DNA of 64,000 nt from positions 1,875,001-1,939,000 of the forward strand of contig CM061494.1 in NCBI GenBank assembly GCA_030867185.1, given 5' to 3'. The translations under genes were made by a program, and so were the position numbers. The notes below the pieces were generated by a model, which was not told where the DNA came from, made no database searches, and worked only from the letters and a program-made list of their open reading frames with translations. The DNA is from Tagetes erecta (Eukaryota > Streptophyta > Magnoliopsida > Asterales > Asteraceae). This document shows, in pieces, positions 11,007-23,602 of this stretch (the stretch's first letter is position 1; each line of letters begins with the position of its first letter).

Positions 11007-11507
11007 CTAGGATAATAACAATAAAAAATTATTCTTATGATGGATTCAAGATGATGTTGGTAAAACTATATATGTACGCTTGTGCTATTAAATTATGTAT
11101 GATTTGAATCTTATGATGAGATAATCTAGATTATTAATAAGAGGCTAAGAAGATATCAATGGTTTATTGGTCATTTTAGCTTTCTATCTTTTACTATGTT
11201 TGTCAAATCCTTTACCCATAGAATCACACTCTCCTAAAAAAGATAGACAATTTACAAGGGCATGTTATAACTACACCCATGATATGAACCGAATAAATTC
11301 AATCACTTTAAATACGACTGGTATTAGACAATACGATTGGATACAACATTTAACAGGTTTTTTGTTATAAATTTAACACAAAATATTCAAGCAGTTGATG
11401 CATTGACACAAACTACCATAGAAGATAAATTTATCTATGTTCATTTTTTAGCTTGAAGATAAACATGTTAGCTTGTAAGCCCATCAGATTGACTTGAGAC
11501 CAACACG

Positions 11508-12057
11508 TAGGGGTGTTCAATATTTGGTTACAACTTGATTAAACCAAAAACCGAACCATTTAAAACCAAATCGAATTATATATTTGGTTTTTGGTTTGGT
11601 TCAAACCGAATATGTAATTTGGTTTGTGCTTTGGCTTAGGTTTCAACATTTTGAATTTGGTTTGAACCGAATAAACCGAATTATGTGATAACACTGATAT
11701 AATTGATATTTTATAGTTTGTCAATTCATTTATATCAATAACTAATGTCATATATGTGATTATAAATCATTAATTTTACATTGGATATACCTTAATGATG
11801 TTAATATCATAAACTGATTTTTTTATCCTTGAATAGAACGCGATTTATATAATAAGAAAATGTTTTTTTTTTAATTTTTTTTGTCTAATTTGGTTTGTTA
11901 GGTTCAATCCGAATACTAATTCGATTAGAAAGTGGTTTGTGGTTTGGATTAGGTTTCCACGAATTAGGTTTGGTTCGGATTATGGTTTTAACAAAAAAAA
12001 TTCAATCCGAAAAACCCGAACCGAAAAACCCACAATACGAACCGATGAACACCCCTA
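11508..12057. mobile_element. hAT-type MITE, TAGGGGTGTTCA ends, 550 bp
   Basis: The ends TAGGGGTGTTCA (left) and TGAACACCCCTA (right) are perfect inverted repeats of 12 bases. Flanks are CCAACACG (11500-11507) and CCAACACC (12058-12065), an 8-bp target duplication with one mismatch, typical of hAT elements. The arms contain many AACCGAA / TTCGGTT-type words (TTTGGTTTGGTT, GAACCGAA) in opposite orientations, and the middle is AT-rich. No transposase. It sits between the BAHD gene and the p23 gene, about 350 bases from the p23 start codon. Confidence 0.8.
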
Positions 12058-12409
12058 CCAACACCTCTTGTATTAGAGCACACAGAGTGGCATTCAAAAG
12101 ATGTGTTTCTCAGGCTTTCTTGATTTTTACCCAAACACGATTACCATCACTGAGATCCGGTGAATTAGAAAACCCCATCCGGAAAATATAACGTTATAAA
12201 CACCCCTAACGCGCCCTAATCAAACGACTTCTATTACTTTTGACATTGTTCCTAAACTAAGAGGACCCAATGCGCAAGTTCAACTCTAACTGAGAGACCA
12301 AAGATGTAAATATACAAACACTTTTGCATATAGCGTACTAGCATTTTGGGCTTTTTTTCTCCGATTAGTTTCCGGTATCATTTTCCGGCCGTGGACGATT
12401 CACCGAAGA

Positions 12410-15369
12410 ATGTCAAATTCCGGCAAAACGAGGTAAAATTATTCAACAAATTCTTCTTTCAGTTGTAAAAAACTATTATGTTTCATCGATCGGTTGAATA
12501 CGACAGGTTTTCACTTCGATCCAGTCAAAACTGTTGATAAAACCTTTTTTGCATGATTTTAGAGTGATGTAACTTTTATCTTCAGTTATCGCACTTAGAT
12601 GAAGATCATACAACAATGATTATTGTTTATGATTTGTTAATTTGACTAAAAAGTAAGATTAGGTTTGGAATTAGTTGAGTACTTGAGTTTGACTTTGAAG
12701 TTGATATGATTATTAGTTTTTTTTAATCTATAGGTTTTAGTCTATATTCAGTTCATATTTTGTTGTGAAATTAGGAAATTAGGGTTTTATATTTGTGGCT
12801 AGTGTTTAGTGACAAAAGTAGGTTATGTTGGTTAGCATTTAGCTCTTGTTTCTGCTGTTTATAAAGGCCTTTATAAAACAAGTTGAATTAGTACTCCTTT
12901 CTGTAACATAGGATGTGTTGGTTAGGATTTAGGGAAAACTTGAACATGTTGTAGTGGAGCCATTTCAAGGTCCGGTTTTGTTGAAAAATTTTGGTCGAAA
13001 CGCTAACTACGGTTTCAGAAAATGACAAACCAAAGCGGACGGGTTGGGTGGATGTGCTGGTTTTAACAGCTTTACGGTTTGGTTGCTTGAACTGATTTTA
13101 TTTTAAATCATTAGTTTGTAATAAAGTTTTTAAGTTGATAAAGATTACTCACAGCGTAGCGAAAAAAAAGATATAAATAACAAAGGTTAAATGGTCTGTT
13201 CCAAGTTTAAACCTTTAAACCGTCAAACGTGAACACTAAATCGTTGGATCTCAAACCGGCTAAACCGGCCGACTTGCTTAAGTGTAGGCTGTTCAGTTGC
13301 TTACAACGGTTTTTGAATACCCCTATGCTTATGAATAAGTTGATATGCATGTAGGAAAATCATTTATGCTAGCATCACGTAAGTTAGAGAGAGGGATGTT
13401 TTTGTACACGTATACAAAATTTAAGGTTGAAAAATGTAAATTTTAGATTTTCTTTTCACTCTTGGCATTAGTTAAGTTGTGTGTGCTAGCAACTTTTAAG
13501 AGTTCTCTTTTTACCTAAAAGCTAGAAGTTGGATAAAGTTTATTTTCTGTGCATATAACTTTCTCAATTTCTAATCTCAATAGCTTTTTGGGTAAGTGAT
13601 AAAGTTTATTTCTCTAAACTTTGTTGTTGCATGATTATATCACCTAAGTGATGAAAGACTTGATCACAGTTTGCACAAAAAGTGAACGTTCATAGTGTTT
13701 CCTTTTTTGTTTTTTTCCCATTCTATAATAATATTTTTGCCCATTCTATAATCATTATTAGCACATTATCATTGAATGTTTAAATCCTTTGATTATTATG
13801 TTTAATTTAACTATTGCAACCATGCAGAAGTCATCCAGAGGTACTTTGGGCTCAGCGTGCAGATAAGGTTTACTTGACCATAGCCCTTACAAATACGAAA
13901 GACCTTACAGTTAAATGTGAACCTCATGGGTCATTTAACTTGTCAGCTGTTGGGTCGAAAAATGAAACCTTTGACTTCAGTTTGGAACTTTACGGGAAAA
14001 TACTCCCCGCGGTCAGCCCTAAGCTCCTTGATTTTCCAGCTGTGATTTCCGATTATCAATTGTGACTATGAATGTCCAACCTGTATTTTCCAATTTTATG
14101 ACTGTTATGAGGAAATATCATGAAGCAGTAGCATAGTTTTACATTTGTTCCATCTAGTGTGGCGTGTCAGTTGTTTAAAATTGATGACGTGGTATAAGTG
14201 ATCAATTATACTTGCAAAACGAGCCATGCCATCAGTTTGACAGTTTTACACAATTGGCATTCATTGTCCTATGTTTTTTACAAATTAACACTACCTGTCA
14301 GCGCGTGTGAAACTTGATTACCGCTTAGTGACATTTACCCTATCGTTTAATTTTGAAGCACTAATTATTTTCAATTTACATATCGTTTTATCGTTTTTCA
14401 CCTATTGATGTTTTAAGTATTCCCTAAAAACTTGATCTTGAGGTGTGATACTCTTCCTATTATTTTGCATAATTTTCTAAAATAGAGCTGCAAAACCCAA
14501 ATGGGTTTGAGGAATATACTGTGCACCGTTCAGAAAGAGGAAAAAGGTTGGTGGAAACGCCTCTTGAAATCCGAGGAAAAACCTGCTCCATATATAAAGG
14601 TTGACTGGAATCGATGGTGTGATGAAGATGATGAACCAGAAGACGGTAAATTCAGTTTCTATTCCGTCAGCAAAAGTTGTGTATTTTCTTTTTCATTTGG
14701 AAAAAATCGAATTCTTGTTTCTTATGATTTCATTTGGTTTTGCAGGTACTGATGATGATGACTTGAAGGTATTACATCCTTTCGATAGAAAACTAACTTT
14801 TGACTTCTAAATTTAAAATCATTGTGAAAATCTCTTAAAATTTATTTGAGATTGTTCCATTGCTAACTGTACCAAAAAAATTGCTTACTTTTAGAACAAG
14901 AGTTATATTCTTTTATTTTTACATTAAAGAACCAGTCATTTTTTTCCTTGAAAGGCAAACAACCAGTCATTTTGACACAAAAGTTTTGTTACCCATAACC
15001 CAACCTATTTATCTCATGGTTATGTACCTATGCTCAACTGCAGTATGCTAGTGATGATGATGGGAGCGATAGTGACGACGGCATGCTATGTGAGTTCATA
15101 TATTTTTATTTATCCACTTTCTGTTGCTCACTTGTTTCCCAACTCAGCTGTAACTTAACATGAATACAAATTCCGTTACTAAATACTAAAATGCAGCTTG
15201 TGTAGGAACCGGTTTTCTTCAGTTGGTCTTTTGTGCTCAACCTGACTGGGGACGAGCTTGTTTGGTATTTTTGGGTCGGGCTGGTCTTAAATTTGGGTGC
15301 TAATTTGGTTATTGTCATGTGGATCTTTTTCTTGCAGATCTTCCAGACCTGGAAAAGGCTAGAAGATAG
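12410..15369 (+). CDS. p23-type Hsp90 co-chaperone (CS domain)
   Basis: Six exons: 12410-12432, 13828-14011, 14486-14645, 14746-14768, 15044-15089 and 15338-15369; 155 residues. The family binds ATP-bound Hsp90 and modulates its cycle in cytosol and nucleus. The protein opens MSNSGKTRSHPEVLWAQR, then the CS domain with KVYLTIAL, VKCEPHGSF and FSLELYGKI, then GLRNILCTVQKEEKGWWKRL and SEEKPAPYIKVDWNRWCDED, ending in an Asp/Ser-rich tail and YLPDLEKARR. This matches the shorter Arabidopsis p23 type (At3g03773) closely. Exons 4 and 5 encode only the acidic tail. The donor after exon 2 (GCG|GTCAGC) is weak, so that boundary (around residues 67-71) is the least certain; all other junctions keep the frame and match the family. 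The first exon supplies only 23 coding bases before a 1.4-kb intron. Confidence 0.92.
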
Positions 15370-16190
15370 AGAACACAGGTTGAAGCTTACAAAGCAAGCC
15401 AATGGCTAAAGCTCAGTGCTGATCAGATCACTGTTTGTTGACTAGAAGGTAAGCGTTGAGGCTCCCTTTTGTAGCCTGAGCTTTATCTCGGCTCACTTTG
15501 TAATGACTAGGCCAGTAGGGTCATGATCTTAGGCTATTATGGTTTTGTTCCAAAATTAGTACCGGTTCATTACCATCATAACTAATTAACTAGACACTCG
15601 TTTTCTAGTTTTATTGATATGCGTGTTCTGGTGTTAAGACGAAAGTAGCAAAACATTAGCAAATGCACAACATAAGGGAGGCTTTTCAAAGCCGCGAGAG
15701 AAAGTACCATACGCTTTACACAAGTTCTTAGTTTAAAATCGCCCACAATGCGGCGCATATGTGCGAGGCGCACTCAGTATAAAGGGACAGCCTACACCAT
15801 CAATAAGGTGGAGACACGACAAAGCATGATGCGAAGGATTCTTTTAACGAATACCATGATGATCACGACGAGGGTGAATCGCTTATGTGTCAGGTAAAAA
15901 TGGGCCTCTTAATAGAAACGTATATGTCGGCATGTCACTTTAAATTAAATAGAAACGTTTATATCGTTGATCTAGAATGCATGTGCAAACTGCAAAGTAC
16001 TGAATCGTTGGGTAGAAATCTATATTTTCAATCAACAATTGTTACCTAAACAAAATTTGGCCCATTAATGGTCAGTTGTCACACACCCTCAAGGGTCAAG
16101 ACTGGTTTCGATCAAGATTCAAGACGCTGTACAGTATGTAAAAAGTATATGACATTAAATCTAGGAAAATTTTTAAAATATTTATTGTAA
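15370..16190. other. Intergenic downstream of p23, no feature seen
   Basis: The first ~150 bases are presumably the p23 3' UTR. I see no exon or clear repeat in the rest; the open frames are short and without protein features. Confidence 0.4.
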
Positions 16191-16193
16191 CGA

Positions 16194-17127
16194 AAGGTGC
16201 ACATTTTGGTTATTTTGAAGAATCTGTCCTGGTTTTTGTTCGTAATATTACCAGAACCGGTTCGGTCTTAGAACTGGTTTTTGGTGAAAAACTAAACCTA
16301 TGTAACTGATTTTGGTTCCTGTAAGAACCGGTTCCGGTTTTAAAAAAACTGTTTTTTTTTCTTTGGTTGAGCTGAGACGTTGGATTGCCGCAAATCTACA
16401 ATCTTTATTGGGCTTTTATTTAAAGTAAAAAAAATACAAAACTCATTGAGCTTGCGCACTTACACAAAATCCAACTCTATGTTTTTTTGGAACGGCAGTT
16501 GCATCACCAGCTAACCGGTGGCTCAGGAGAGTGCAATGACCGATCCTAGAAGCCCACAACCTATCCCTTGTAAGAGGGATTATTTGCGGCAGAGTGCGGC
16601 AGCTCCCCTAAGAGAAGAATACTCTTCTCGGGGCCCTGACCAACCCTTCCGAAGAGCAGAAAAGTAGGAGTCTAAGACTCATCAACTAACCGCCCCGGGA
16701 GAAAACCACAGCAGGAACATTTAACCTTTTCTGTGTAAAACCTCTCTCCTCAAGACTAGAACCCATGACCTCTAGGAAGACAAGTGTTTTTAGCCCATAA
16801 TTGGAATTTCATTGGACCAAATGGCCAACCGCTATGGAATCTATTGTCATAAATTTATTAGACTAAATAAGTAATAACATTAAAAACGTTAAATATTACA
16901 AGGTATCTCAATTCTTAAAACATTAAATAAGTAATAGCATTAAAACATACCGGTTTTTAGGAACCGATTTTTCCAAGAAACTTGTTCCGATTTTTTTAGA
17001 GCCTGGAATTTAGAAAAAAAATATTGTAACCTATTCAGAACCTACGATTCGTTTCTTGTGATACAAGTTCTATGAATCGGTTTTTGGTTATTAAATCGGT
17101 TTTGGTTCCGCTTCTTTTGTGCACCTC
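16194..17127. mobile_element. AACCGG-rich element with AGGTGCACA ends, interrupted by a SINE
   Basis: The left end reads AGGTGCACATTTTGG and the right end, inward, AGGTGCACAAAAG, giving a 9-base inverted repeat. Both arms carry GAACCGGTT and GGTTCCTA words in opposite orientations, like the remnant at 2556-3048. A SINE lies inside it (16481 to about 16830), so the element is older than the SINE insertion. No coding sequence. Confidence 0.55.
16481..16830 (-). mobile_element. tRNA-derived SINE, minus strand
   Basis: Read on the minus strand it has a box A-like TGGTCCAATGA (16809-16819), about 40 bases on a box B-like GGTTCTAGTCT, a ~250-base body, and the tail CTGCCGTTCC followed by A7 (16482-16488). 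This is the layout of a Pol III SINE. CTATG occurs just outside both ends and may be part of a target duplication. It is nested in the older AACCGG element. A second SINE of the same general build lies at about 47848-48230 (+). Confidence 0.6.
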
Positions 17128-18722
17128 TACTCGTAACCACTCGCTTTCACAAAACACCCCTTCAAACCTATGTTCTAAAATGTCTTTTTTTAGAAGAGTT
17201 GTTTTCTACTATATAAGTATTCCAACCAATAAAAATCAAACATGTAGGAAAACATATTTTTTTTTAAACTCGTATAGGTGCCCGACAATACTTTGTAGGC
17301 GTCTGACTGTACTTTAACAACGTTACGTAAGCAAATTTATTTTGCGTTATTATAATAGAGATTTTAATATTAACTAGGTTTATTCTCCTGCTCGCGGCGT
17401 TGCGCGAGCCATATATGTTGCAACGATGTTGTACCAAATATTACTATAAGATATGCACGGTCATTTACAATGGTGATGCTAGTTACAAAAGATTAGGTTG
17501 CTGGTTTTGATTACAAAAGATAGATGCTAGGTACTCGTTATATATGAAAATTGGTGGGACATAAAAGCTAGTTTTACAGGTGTGGAAAGCATCCTAATGC
17601 AGGTCTCATAAAGTCTTACTATAATTTTTAAAGAGTTTGGGGACATTGCTCTTCATACGACAACATACAATTGACCTTGACCAAATATTGGCTTTGGCAA
17701 GTACAAAACAATTTTTTTCAACAACATGCCTTGGCTTTTAGTTATTAGTGGTCATTGCATAGCACATTTTTACTAGAAATTAACAATGGGTAAAGTGAAA
17801 GGTAATTCTTTACTATTGTGCACAAAACTAATTCTTGGTATAATACCTTTGCCCGGTCCAAGTATTTTCTTTAAAGATAATTGATCACTTTGAAGAAATA
17901 ATGTTACCAACATAAGTCAATTGAAATGAAAGAGATAGCTTTATTGGTTGCATCCCCAATCACACACATTCAAATCTCCTAATCCTTCAATTTGCATGTG
18001 TACACATATTTCTCTTGTAACGCTCGCTACGTATCTCCATCTATACATTTCAACAACTCAAATTTGAAGACAAATATGCAAATATCATACAGAAAGTAAA
18101 AAAAATTGGAAATTCAACAATCCATCAATATATATACATATATATGCCAATTTGAGTAACAGCCATGGAGATAATCAGGGATTAAGATTTTGTAAGGTTT
18201 TAAAGTAGAATTTTATAATCGGCGTCGAGAGCAGCTCAAAGCATCCAAGGTTTTGTAGGTTGTAGCAATAAAACTCACGATTTAACCCTATAAATTAAAT
18301 GTCAAACCTTGAAGTGAAATGGGGATTTGGGTTCGGTAGGCTGTAGCAACCGATATTCGCCGGCGCTAATTGAAGAAACGCATAATGCCAAAACGATGGC
18401 TATAGCAACCGGCTTCTGTAGGCTGTGCATATAAAATGGTGGTGCAACTACCAGAACGTCGCTGGTGCCGAAATCGCCATTATGTCTTCTTCACATGCCA
18501 CTGACCTAAATCCCATTGCCGCCACTGTCGGATCGTGTAATCACAGTTACACGTTGGAAGCGGTTGTAAAAGACATCTCCACCGTCGTAGCAACCGATAT
18601 TTGTCGGTGTGTCATGCTTTGTTGTCGTGGAGGAGAGACTGAATAAACGATTTGTTTAGTCATCACCTTAAGAAAAGGATTAAAGGAGTGACACGTACAT
18701 AACAAAAGACATGGCTGGCAAG
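17128..18722. other. Intergenic; Helitron-type 3' end at 17374 (minus)
   Basis: On the minus strand, GCTCGCG-CAACGC-CGCGAGC makes a perfect 7-bp hairpin, then 12 bases, then CTAG and T (about 17404 down to 17374). This is a very clean Helitron 3' terminus; the element would extend to the right, but I could not identify its 5' end. The stretch 18330-18600 repeats GTAGCAACCG several times and has moderate GC, possibly an old gene relic, but no conserved protein is visible. Confidence 0.45.
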
Positions 18723-19222
18723 TAGGGGTGTAAACGAGCCGAGCCGAGCCCGAGCTTGACACTTATCGAGCCTGACTCGTTTGAATTTTCTGAAGCTCGA
18801 GCTCGAGCTCGAGCTCGGTTCGAGTCTAAATTTTAAGCTCGAGCTCGACTCGTGAAGGGGGAAAAAAGCTCGAGCTCGGCTCGACAATGCTCGTTTTGTA
18901 TTAAACAAGCCAATGTTTGGCTCGAGCTCGATAAAAAGCTCGACAATGAGCTCGATAATAAAGACCTATTATGTTATTTTTTAGTAAATGTGAAATAATT
19001 ATTAAATATTTTAAATAAAAAATAAATTCCTACTAGGCTCGATAAGGCTCGCGAGCCTAGTCGAGTTTGGTATCCAAAGCTCGAGCTCGAGCTCGATAAC
19101 AAAATGAATATTATTCCAGGCTCGAACTCGGGCTCGAGCTCGTTAAGGCTCGGCTCGAACGAGCTTTTTACCGAGTCGATCTCGAGTAGCTTGTGAGCCG
19201 ACTTGACTCATTTACACCCCTA
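18723..19222. mobile_element. hAT-type MITE, 500 bp, perfect 8-bp target duplication, GAGCTC-rich
   Basis: The ends TAGGGGTGTAAA and TTTACACCCCTA are perfect inverted repeats. The flanks are CTGGCAAG on both sides (18715-18722 and 19223-19230), an exact 8-bp duplication diagnostic of hAT transposition. Both arms are filled with the palindromic word GAGCTCGAGCTC and with GGCTCG / CGAGCC, so the element can form long hairpins. Related fragments occur in the PR-10 intron (about 26640-26815) and inside each unit of the 461-bp array. Confidence 0.88.
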
Positions 19223-19230
19223 CTGGCAAG

Positions 19231-19589
19231 TGGGATCCGAGAAGCTAACACGTCACATTAAGTTGTACCTTATGTTTGAAAAGTAGTACACTTATTGTGG
19301 GCCACTAAACACGTTCCAGGCAGGTGTGTGGCTGCCTACTTATACTATTCATTTCCTTTTGATTATCAATAAAAGGAGAATTATGGTCCTTTTCTCCGTA
19401 AAATTAAGATTAATTCGTAAGAAAAAAACTAGAGGGGGCATGTAAAAAAAGTGTCAAAAGTATAGGGATCATTACTGATTATAAGAGAAGACTTGTATCA
19501 TGACATTGTTTAGTGGTTTTAGATGCGTATGATACACAGTCAAAATCGAACATTTCTAACCCCTTCATCAACGCACATCGGAGACAAAG
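19231..19589. other. Intergenic / 5' region of the FIP2-like gene
   Basis: No repeat or exon recognised. The final part before the ATG at 19590 must contain the promoter and 5' UTR; I see no convincing TATA box at the expected distance. Confidence 0.35.
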
Positions 19590-22500
19590 ATGACCATGTA
19601 CTCTAACAACTCTTCTTCAATCGTTCGTCTCAATATAGGTAACAATCGTACATCTCTTCGTTTTCAATTCACACTTCACTTCTAATTTATCTCCGAATTC
19701 ATCGTTTCATTTTATTAATCATAAAAAATCTCCTAATTATACCGTTTTTCTCATCCGATTGACAATTATGTGTTGTAGATACATTGCGGTGGTAGTAGAT
19801 TAGAGTATTTGAATCAGTTTAGCAATCTATTGGAGTGTGAAAGTTGAAATTTAGGTTTAGGAGATGAGTTTGCTTTGAATTGAAGTTATTTTAACATACG
19901 GAAATGTAGATTCGAGTGTAATATGCCTAATCTCATTATTGGCTCTAATCTCAATATTGGCTCTAATCTCACATATCTATTCGTTATTAATTTACAGTTT
20001 CACTTCTAGTGATCTGTAATTTGGCTCTGAGTTGATCGTTTCGTTTGATTGTCAACAAGACTCTCCTAATTTTACAGTTTTTGTCTTCCAGTTGACAGTT
20101 ATTTTGGTCCGATTATGACTTATAAGCTACTGAGATGTGGATCTGAGTGTAATATAGGCATGTCTCTTCTGTTTCTATTTACACTTTCATTTGTAATTCT
20201 CTGTAATTTGGCTCCGAATTAGAGTTTTTGAATAAGTATAGCAATCAATTGGAGCGTGAAAGTTGAAGCTTAGTTTTAGGAGCTGAGTTTGGTTTGAATT
20301 TAACTTACCTTGGTCCAAGTATAATGCGACTGATTTCAAGTTTTCAGCTGTTAATTTGATATTGTTATTGAATAAGGTGGAAAGAAATTCTGCACAACTG
20401 TTGATACGCTAACTCATAGGGAGCCTCAGTCGATGCTTGCTGCCATGTTCAGTGGTCGCCACACTGTTTGCAAGGATTCTGAGAAGGTAAGTAATAAGCA
20501 TGTAGATAACTTTGGGAAACATGTTTGCTTGCAAGATTAGATGCTTTTCATTTGTCTATTGTTGATGAACATATTTAGATTGGTTTTTTTTCTATTAAAT
20601 TCTTGCTTAAGTTTGACAAGTTATGTGGTTTTAGTCTTGTTAACATTGATCGTGCGAATCTTCTTCTGCTACAAAAGGATCGTGCTTTGAAATTTGATTA
20701 CTTTGTAATTTTTTTGCAGGGGTATGTATTTGTAGACAGGGATGGTAAACACTTTCGGCACATTTTAAATTGGTTGAGAGACGGCGTAGTTCCCAACTTG
20801 ACTGAATCAGAGTGTTCAGAGCTTTTGCGGGAAGCAGAATACTATCAGCTTCTTGTAAGACATTTTTTCTTATTATAAGTTTTTTCTGGAGTTATGAATA
20901 TTGTTTCCATTGATCTCATATTCATAGTTACATGATGCTATACGTTAGCCCTGTGAGTTTTGTGTGAGTGATTCTTGTTTTTATTGGTTACAGTTTGATC
21001 AGTTCAATACTTTCTCTTGGCGTTCTTAAGATATGCACAACCTCGAGAGTTTTATACTTTTTATTTCAAAATAAACACCCCAATCTTAGGACTGGTCTCC
21101 ACAAGATGTGAATTATGTAATGATAGCACGTTGATTTGCATACGAAAATAATACTCTAGGGAGTAGTACTATCATGGGTACATTACTTTTACTAAATTGT
21201 TATTTCAGTTTATTGTTTCTTATTACAGTTTTCATCTTATTTGTTTGTATGTTATTACAAGTGCTTGATTAGCTTTCTATTTATATCCACAAAAAGTAAA
21301 TCATTATTTCAATACTTTAGGGATTAGTGGACGGAATTACTGAAGTCATGAATAAGAAGAAGGAGGGTGAAGAAATGGATACTGAATTAACGCGCACTGA
21401 TATCATCAAATGCGTACAATCTGAAAAAGTCAGATTAAGAGGAGTAAATCTCTCTGGCCTTGATCTTTCAAAGCTGGTATGATACATTTTGTTAATTGTC
21501 AAATCTTTTTTCATATGAAATTGCAAGATACTTGATGTCTGTAAATCAAGCTGTCCTCCATATAACATTGATATAGTGTGAGCTGAAATTCTTCTAACTG
21601 TTAAAATACAAATTCTTTGCATAAGAAAACATAGTTATTACAGATTCACTTGTATTGATTTGGAAAATTTATTTAAAATAATAGTGATTTTACATTTCCT
21701 TCTCCATAGTTAGGGGTTTAATTTATGTGGACTGTGGAATCATAGCATGTTCTAAATTTTTACTCATGGATACAAAAATATGATTTTATGTCCAACTATA
21801 AAATTGTTTATGGCTAGGCAAATCAAAAGTAAAAAATATACTTATAGTATTGAATGTTATTTATAACAAATTAACAAGTTTAGTTAAAGTGTAAAAACCA
21901 GTTTCTTACCTTTTAAACTTCTGCAGGACTTGTCTTATGTGGACTTCAGTTATGCATGCCTGAAAAACGTCTTCTTCTCACGTGCCAATCTTCAATGTGC
22001 TAAATTTCGGGTATTTGATGTCACTTAATATTCATCTTCTCCCGTTGAACCTATCCGTATCCAATGTTTTCTGTTGGGTCATGGGTGCATTGTGTACCGT
22101 ATATGTAATATAGTGACTTTATTAATTATTACTGTCCTACATGGCTTCAGCTAATCTTTTTATATGATTAATTTAATCTACAGTTATCCTTTCTATTTTT
22201 TCCAGGATGTAGATGCTGAAAATACCATTTTTCACAATGCAACATTGCGTGAGTAAGATTATGCAACCCTATTATTTTTTTTTTTTTTGCAAAATTAGAC
22301 AGTTATTATTTATTACCTGGCTATTTTTTTGTGAACCCTATAGGCAAATCATCTTCCATTTTTTTATTTTTTAAGTCAACTCAATCGATTTTGTCTTGCC
22401 TAGGGAAGATGTGAGTTCACAGGGGCTAATCTTCGTGGAGCTTTACTAGCTGGAGCTAATCTTCAGAGTGCAAACTTGCAAGGCAAAATCGCTTCTCTTT

Positions 22501-23270
22501 ATTTATTAAAAACAACTTTTAAAATGCTTGCTTTGTATGCTGTTTTGGACCAATATATACTAATTATAGCGAGATGTAATTCTTAATAAATAATTATTAT
22601 TTGCAGATGCTTGCTTGATAGATTGTAGCTTCTGCGGTGCAGACCTGCGATCTGCACATCTCCAAGTGTGTTTAACTTTGGTTTAATTCCATATCTAAGA
22701 GTATTAAATATTAATATTTCAATTAAATATCTAATTCTATATCCGCAGACCGCTGATCTTACAAATGCTAACTTGGAGGGAGCAAATCTTGAAGGAGCCA
22801 ATCTAAAGGTGGGTACGAGTTCTGCAATATTCTGCAACATGTGTAACAATAACCTTGTTTGGTAGAAGTTAATTAAATATTGTTAAAATATCATCTTATA
22901 TAAATTGTGAACTGGATCATATTATTAATAAATTTCCATGAATTCCTGTTTTCTCTATGTGTTCTCCTTTCCTAGGGTGCGAAATTGAATAATGCCAATT
23001 TGAAGGGTGCAAATCTTCAACGCGCATATCTTCGTCATGTGAATCTTCGGGATACAGTAAGTACCATTGATATCTTGTAGTTTATTCTATATGCATCCCA
23101 TAAATATTGCAAAAAAATGCCATTAGTTTAATGTCTAAAATAACTTTTAATAGTGATGGAATTGGGTATAGAACCAATAAAGATTTGATTATTGTAACGT
23201 TTGTTTAATTGTGTAGCATTTGGAAGGCGCGAAGCTGGACGGGGCGAATTTGCTTGGAGCAATTAGATGA
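19590..23270 (+). CDS. FIP2: FIP2-like protein: BTB/POZ (T1-type) domain plus pentapeptide repeats
   Basis: Eleven exons: 19590-19638, 20377-20486, 20720-20854, 21321-21476, 21927-22010, 22206-22252, 22409-22482, 22607-22665, 22749-22808, 22976-23056 and 23217-23270; 302 residues. The N-terminus (VRLNIGGKKF, then YVFVDRDGKHFRHILNWLRDG and LLREAEYYQL) is a T1-type BTB fold. From about residue 140 come A(N/D)LxxA pentapeptide repeats (ANLEGANLEGANLKGAKL), which build a right-handed beta-helix. This order matches Arabidopsis FIP2 (FH-protein interacting protein 2, At5g55000, about 298 residues), reported to bind the formin AtFH1; BTB proteins often also bind CUL3. Exon 9 encodes exactly four repeats. 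The intron after exon 7 starts GC (CAAG|GC), forced by the frame and the conserved NLQDAC. A second ATG two codons on (19596) is equally possible as start. Confidence 0.94.
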
Positions 23271-23602
23271 CTATGAACCGATTTAGATCCTAAGAAGAGT
23301 GATGGTACTCTTTTCTTTTGTTTCCCATGATTTTTATGTGCTTAATTACAATATCTTTGTTACTCTTAAGGTTAAATGCACCCCTTGATTCAAGTGATTT
23401 GTCGTTTCATTTCGCTTTTCGTATGTACATATCGATAATCGACCTTTGAGACGTGATAATATAGAAAATAAGCTAGCAAGGGACAATATATATATTGTTT
23501 ATTTGAAATAAACAAGATTAGAAAAAAAAATAGGTAAGGAGACTCATTCATTGAACATCCGGCTTGGTGTTTGATGCGGCCCATGATGAGTATATTGTGT
23601 TA
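23271..23602. other. 3' flank of the FIP2-like gene, no further feature
   Basis: Presumed 3' UTR and spacer, AT-rich. No other gene signal. Confidence 0.4.

Noticed and set aside
21317..21622. Minus-strand frame within the FIP2-like gene
   Set aside because: It overlaps exon 4 and its flanking intron in antisense, with no independent support.
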